Assembly: GCA_024742475.1 (NCBI GenBank)
Contig: JANSYI010000023.1
Coordinates: 1 to 64,000 of the forward strand
Source of the DNA: a bacterium
GTDB lineage: Bacteria; Myxococcota_A; Polyangia; Nannocystales; Nannocystaceae
Reading direction: 5' to 3'
DNA length: 64,000 nt
Below the pieces are notes generated by a model. It did no database searches. It had not been told where the DNA came from and saw only the letters and a program-made list of their open reading frames with translations. Of this stretch, positions 62,023-64,000 are shown piece by piece (positions within the stretch are counted from its first letter, which is position 1; each line of letters opens with the position of its first letter). The position numbers and the translations under genes are program-made.

Positions 62023-62435
62023 CGCCGTGCGGCGTCGCCGGGACGCACCATCGCGGTGGCGACGAGCGAGGTGACGAGCATCAACGCACCCGCAGGCACG
62101 AGCAGCACCAGCGGACCGGGATCGGCGGGTCCGTGCCACAGACCTCCGCCGACGAATCCGAGACCGACGAGCAGCGCCCCGAGCCAGCTCGCCAGGCGCA
62201 CCCGCGTGGCCCAGCCCGGCGGCGTCTGCAGACGCTCGAGCGCCCAACCGATGCCCAGGTTCGCGAGCGCGAGCAGGCCGCCGTGCGCGTGCCCGAGCCG
62301 CAGGAACTCGCGCCGCAGCGGGTCGTCGAGCACGCCCGCGACTCGGAGCCCGAACATCGCCTCGAGCCACATGCCCATGCCCAAGAACGCAGCGAGACTC
62401 CACAAGGAGGCCCGCAGGTGTGCGCCCGGCGACAT
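61986..62435 (-). CDS. Small integral membrane protein
   Basis: The 149-residue protein has about four transmembrane helices (near 12-30, 50-65, 80-100 and 105-130) with LWSLAAFLGMGMWLEAMFG and LVLLVPAGALMLVTSLVATA. The LGHAHGGLLALANLGIGW segment has conserved-looking His residues. No known family is apparent. Its 3' end overlaps the convergent metalloprotease gene by 37 bp. It lies 17 bp downstream of the multihaem cytochrome gene on the same strand and may be cotranscribed, which fits a cytochrome partner. Confidence 0.7.
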   Translation of the reverse strand: MSPGAHLRASLWSLAAFLGMGMWLEAMFGLRVAGVLDDPLRREFLRLGHAHGGLLALANLGIGWALERLQTPPGWATRVRLASWLGALLVGLGFVGGGLWHGPADPGPLVLLVPAGALMLVTSLVATAMVRPGDAARRQSGDSNPGNAS

Positions 62436-62452
62436 GAGCGGAGTCTACCCCC

Positions 62453-64000
62453 TCATTCTCCGATCGCGATGGCGACGTCGTCGCGGTGCGACAGCAAGGA
62501 TTGCAGCAGCGCTTCGTCGGCCCAGACCACGCTCGGCCCGAGTGCGCCGCGGAGCTCGTCGACGACCACCACGCGCTCGGCCACGTCGGCCATGAAGTCG
62601 TAGCGGTCGAGCACCGGCGCGAGCGACCCGGGCGCGAGCGAGCGCAGCGCCCGGTATCCAAACCATCGCACGGCGGGGTAGTCGTCCTCGAGCGCGTCGA
62701 CGAGCGCGCGAAGGCGGCGCTGGCGATCGCCGACCGCTTCGGGGCGGGCCAACGCGTGGGCAGCGAGGGCACGCTGCACCGGGTCGCCGCCGATGAGGTC
62801 TCGCTCGACACGAGAGACCCGCCCCTCGGGACCCTGCGCCGCGGTCCCGCGCAGGCCCAGGGTCCGCATCGAGCTCGCCGCCCACGCCCGCGTCCGCGCG
62901 ACGTGGCACTGGGTACACGCGTCGGGCATGTCATCCCGCGAGGCGAGCGCGCCCGGATCGGGCGTGGTGATGCGATGGCTGATCATGCCGCGGAGCAGGC
63001 CGTAGGTGATGCGAGGCATGTGACAGCCCTGGCACGTCGTGTCCTCGTGCCCTCCGTGTGTCGCCTCGACGTCGTGACAGCGCCCCTGACACGCGGCGTC
63101 GCCCTTCGCTTGGGGTCGCAGCTGCATCGCGGGCGTTGGGCCGTGCATGGTGTGGCAGTCGGCGCACGAGAGGCCCTTGCCTTGGTCGTAGCAGGGCGAG
63201 AGCAGCAGCGCCTGGTACTCGTACGCCGACAGGCGCGGCGTACCGTCGGCCCAAAACCGCGGCGCGAACGGCCGCGCGCCGGGAGGATCCGACGCAAGAC
63301 GAGTATCGGCCAGGATCGGGCGAGACACCTCGGAGAGCGCCGTGCCGGGGAGGAATCGGTCGCCATGGGCGAGGACATCGGCGAGGTCCTTGCCGATGCG
63401 CTGCCCGTGACAGCGGCCGCACACCTCACTGTGCCGGTCCGGCGCGAGGCGGCCCGGATGCGTGATCGCAGGGTCGCCGGTGTCGCCCGTGGCGGAGAGG
63501 AGCCGCCGAAAGGGGTTGCCCTGCCGATCGCGATGCCCTCCGGCGGGGCCGTGGCACGCCTCGCAGCCGATACCGATCTCGGCGACCTCGGTCGCGAACG
63601 TTCCATCGGGTCGGAGCCCCGGGTTGGGCTCGGTGTTGTGGCAGAAGACGCAGTTGTCGTTCCATCGGCTCAGGTGGCGCAGATAGGCGTCGGCGTCCCC
63701 TGCGGTCAGGTCGGGAAACAGAAACGCTCCGCCGAGGTGGATCCAGCGCTCGGCCTCGGGGTGGTACGCGAACGGAAGCCTCCAGCGCTCGAGCGCACCT
63801 CCCCCCCGGTCGATGCGGGCGACGTACTGCTGGTAGCGGTGCGTCCCGACCGTGAGTTCGACGTCGACGTCGAGCAGCACCGAGCCATCGGCATCGGACA
63901 CGACGCGCACGTGCGGCGCGGCCCCGCCGTCGAAGGTGGCGGTGAATCCCGCCGTCTGCAGCGTCTCTCCCTCGAACGGCGCGAGCACGATCGCCTCGGC
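62453..64000 (-). CDS. Multihaem c-type cytochrome with HEAT-like C-terminus (partial)
   Basis: The frame is open through the window's end, so the N-terminus is missing; 516 codons are seen. At least seven haem motifs are visible, CVFCH, CEACH, CGRCH, CADCH, CQGRCH (CxxxCH), CQGCH and CTQCH. The C-terminal about 120 residues (LIGGDPVQRALAAHALARPEAVGDRQRRLRALVDALEDDYPAVRWFG) resemble HEAT repeats. Multihaem cytochromes of this type are often linked to periplasmic electron transfer. The real start, signal peptide and any further haems lie outside the window. Confidence 0.85.
   Translation of the reverse strand, partial: AEAIVLAPFEGETLQTAGFTATFDGGAAPHVRVVSDADGSVLLDVDVELTVGTHRYQQYVARIDRGGGALERWRLPFAYHPEAERWIHLGGAFLFPDLTAGDADAYLRHLSRWNDNCVFCHNTEPNPGLRPDGTFATEVAEIGIGCEACHGPAGGHRDRQGNPFRRLLSATGDTGDPAITHPGRLAPDRHSEVCGRCHGQRIGKDLADVLAHGDRFLPGTALSEVSRPILADTRLASDPPGARPFAPRFWADGTPRLSAYEYQALLLSPCYDQGKGLSCADCHTMHGPTPAMQLRPQAKGDAACQGRCHDVEATHGGHEDTTCQGCHMPRITYGLLRGMISHRITTPDPGALASRDDMPDACTQCHVARTRAWAASSMRTLGLRGTAAQGPEGRVSRVERDLIGGDPVQRALAAHALARPEAVGDRQRRLRALVDALEDDYPAVRWFGYRALRSLAPGSLAPVLDRYDFMADVAERVVVVDELRGALGPSVVWADEALLQSLLSHRDDVAIAIGE

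Overview
The window is dense, very GC-rich bacterial chromosome (57 protein genes called, no rRNA or tRNA seen). Gene content suggests a Myxococcota-like deltaproteobacterial lineage: many short lipoproteins, a leucine-rich-repeat lipoprotein, a DnaK paralogue with a J-protein, several ECF sigma/anti-sigma pairs, DUF4388-type regulators, a Gld-like ABC exporter and a HEAT/multihaem cytochrome. This is inference from gene content; no 16S gene is present. A flagellar regulatory cassette is present, so the lineage may be flagellated.

Layout. 1-354: GC-rich 123-bp tandem repeats and hairpins. 355-3371 (-): engB-rimI and glnB-glnA. 3429-7057: coaE (+), pfkA (-), a membrane-anchored protein (+). 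7067-12520 (-): a tightly packed chaperone/stress block of J-protein, DnaK paralogue, sirtuin, ECF sigma and NrsF-like anti-sigma, the last three joined by 4-bp overlaps. 12587-17281: cell-wall and housekeeping genes (extensin-like, M23 peptidase, XerC) and an atypical LuxR-type regulator coupled to a lipoprotein esterase. 17378-21512: a small biosynthesis-like group (O-methyltransferase, KASIII-like enzyme, TPP enzyme) preceded by an unrecognised protein. 21733-24893 (+): a six-gene stressosome operon (two RsbT-like kinases, RsbX, RsbS, RsbR and a second copy of the unrecognised protein). 24917-31715 (-): LRR lipoprotein and a GldA/F/G-DUF4340 ABC system. 31954-37504: assorted lipoproteins, an M24 peptidase, an amino-acid dehydrogenase and a TM2 protein. 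37519-43039 (-): PBP1A, TrmH and an unusual AsmA-like/GT51 fusion. 43194-45228 (-): ECF sigma, anti-sigma and a secreted protein, ending at a clear hairpin terminator. 45426-50131 (+): DUF4175-like giant protein and a peptidase-MA-like protein. 50151-58017: DUF4388 regulator (-), then NtrC-type activator, FlhG, FliA, CsrA, FliW, a HATPase protein and a receiver-GGDEF protein (+), with two good sigma-54 promoter matches. 58032-64000: a degenerate PilT-like protein, a Cys-rich lipoprotein, cardiolipin synthase, a metalloprotease-like protein, a membrane protein and a truncated multihaem cytochrome.

The most notable items are the stressosome operon with a duplicated accessory protein family (17378 and 24453), the sirtuin-ECF-NrsF-DnaK-J block, the AsmA/GT51 fusion, the PilT-like protein that has lost its Walker A, and the sigma-54 promoters in front of flhG and the HATPase-GGDEF pair.
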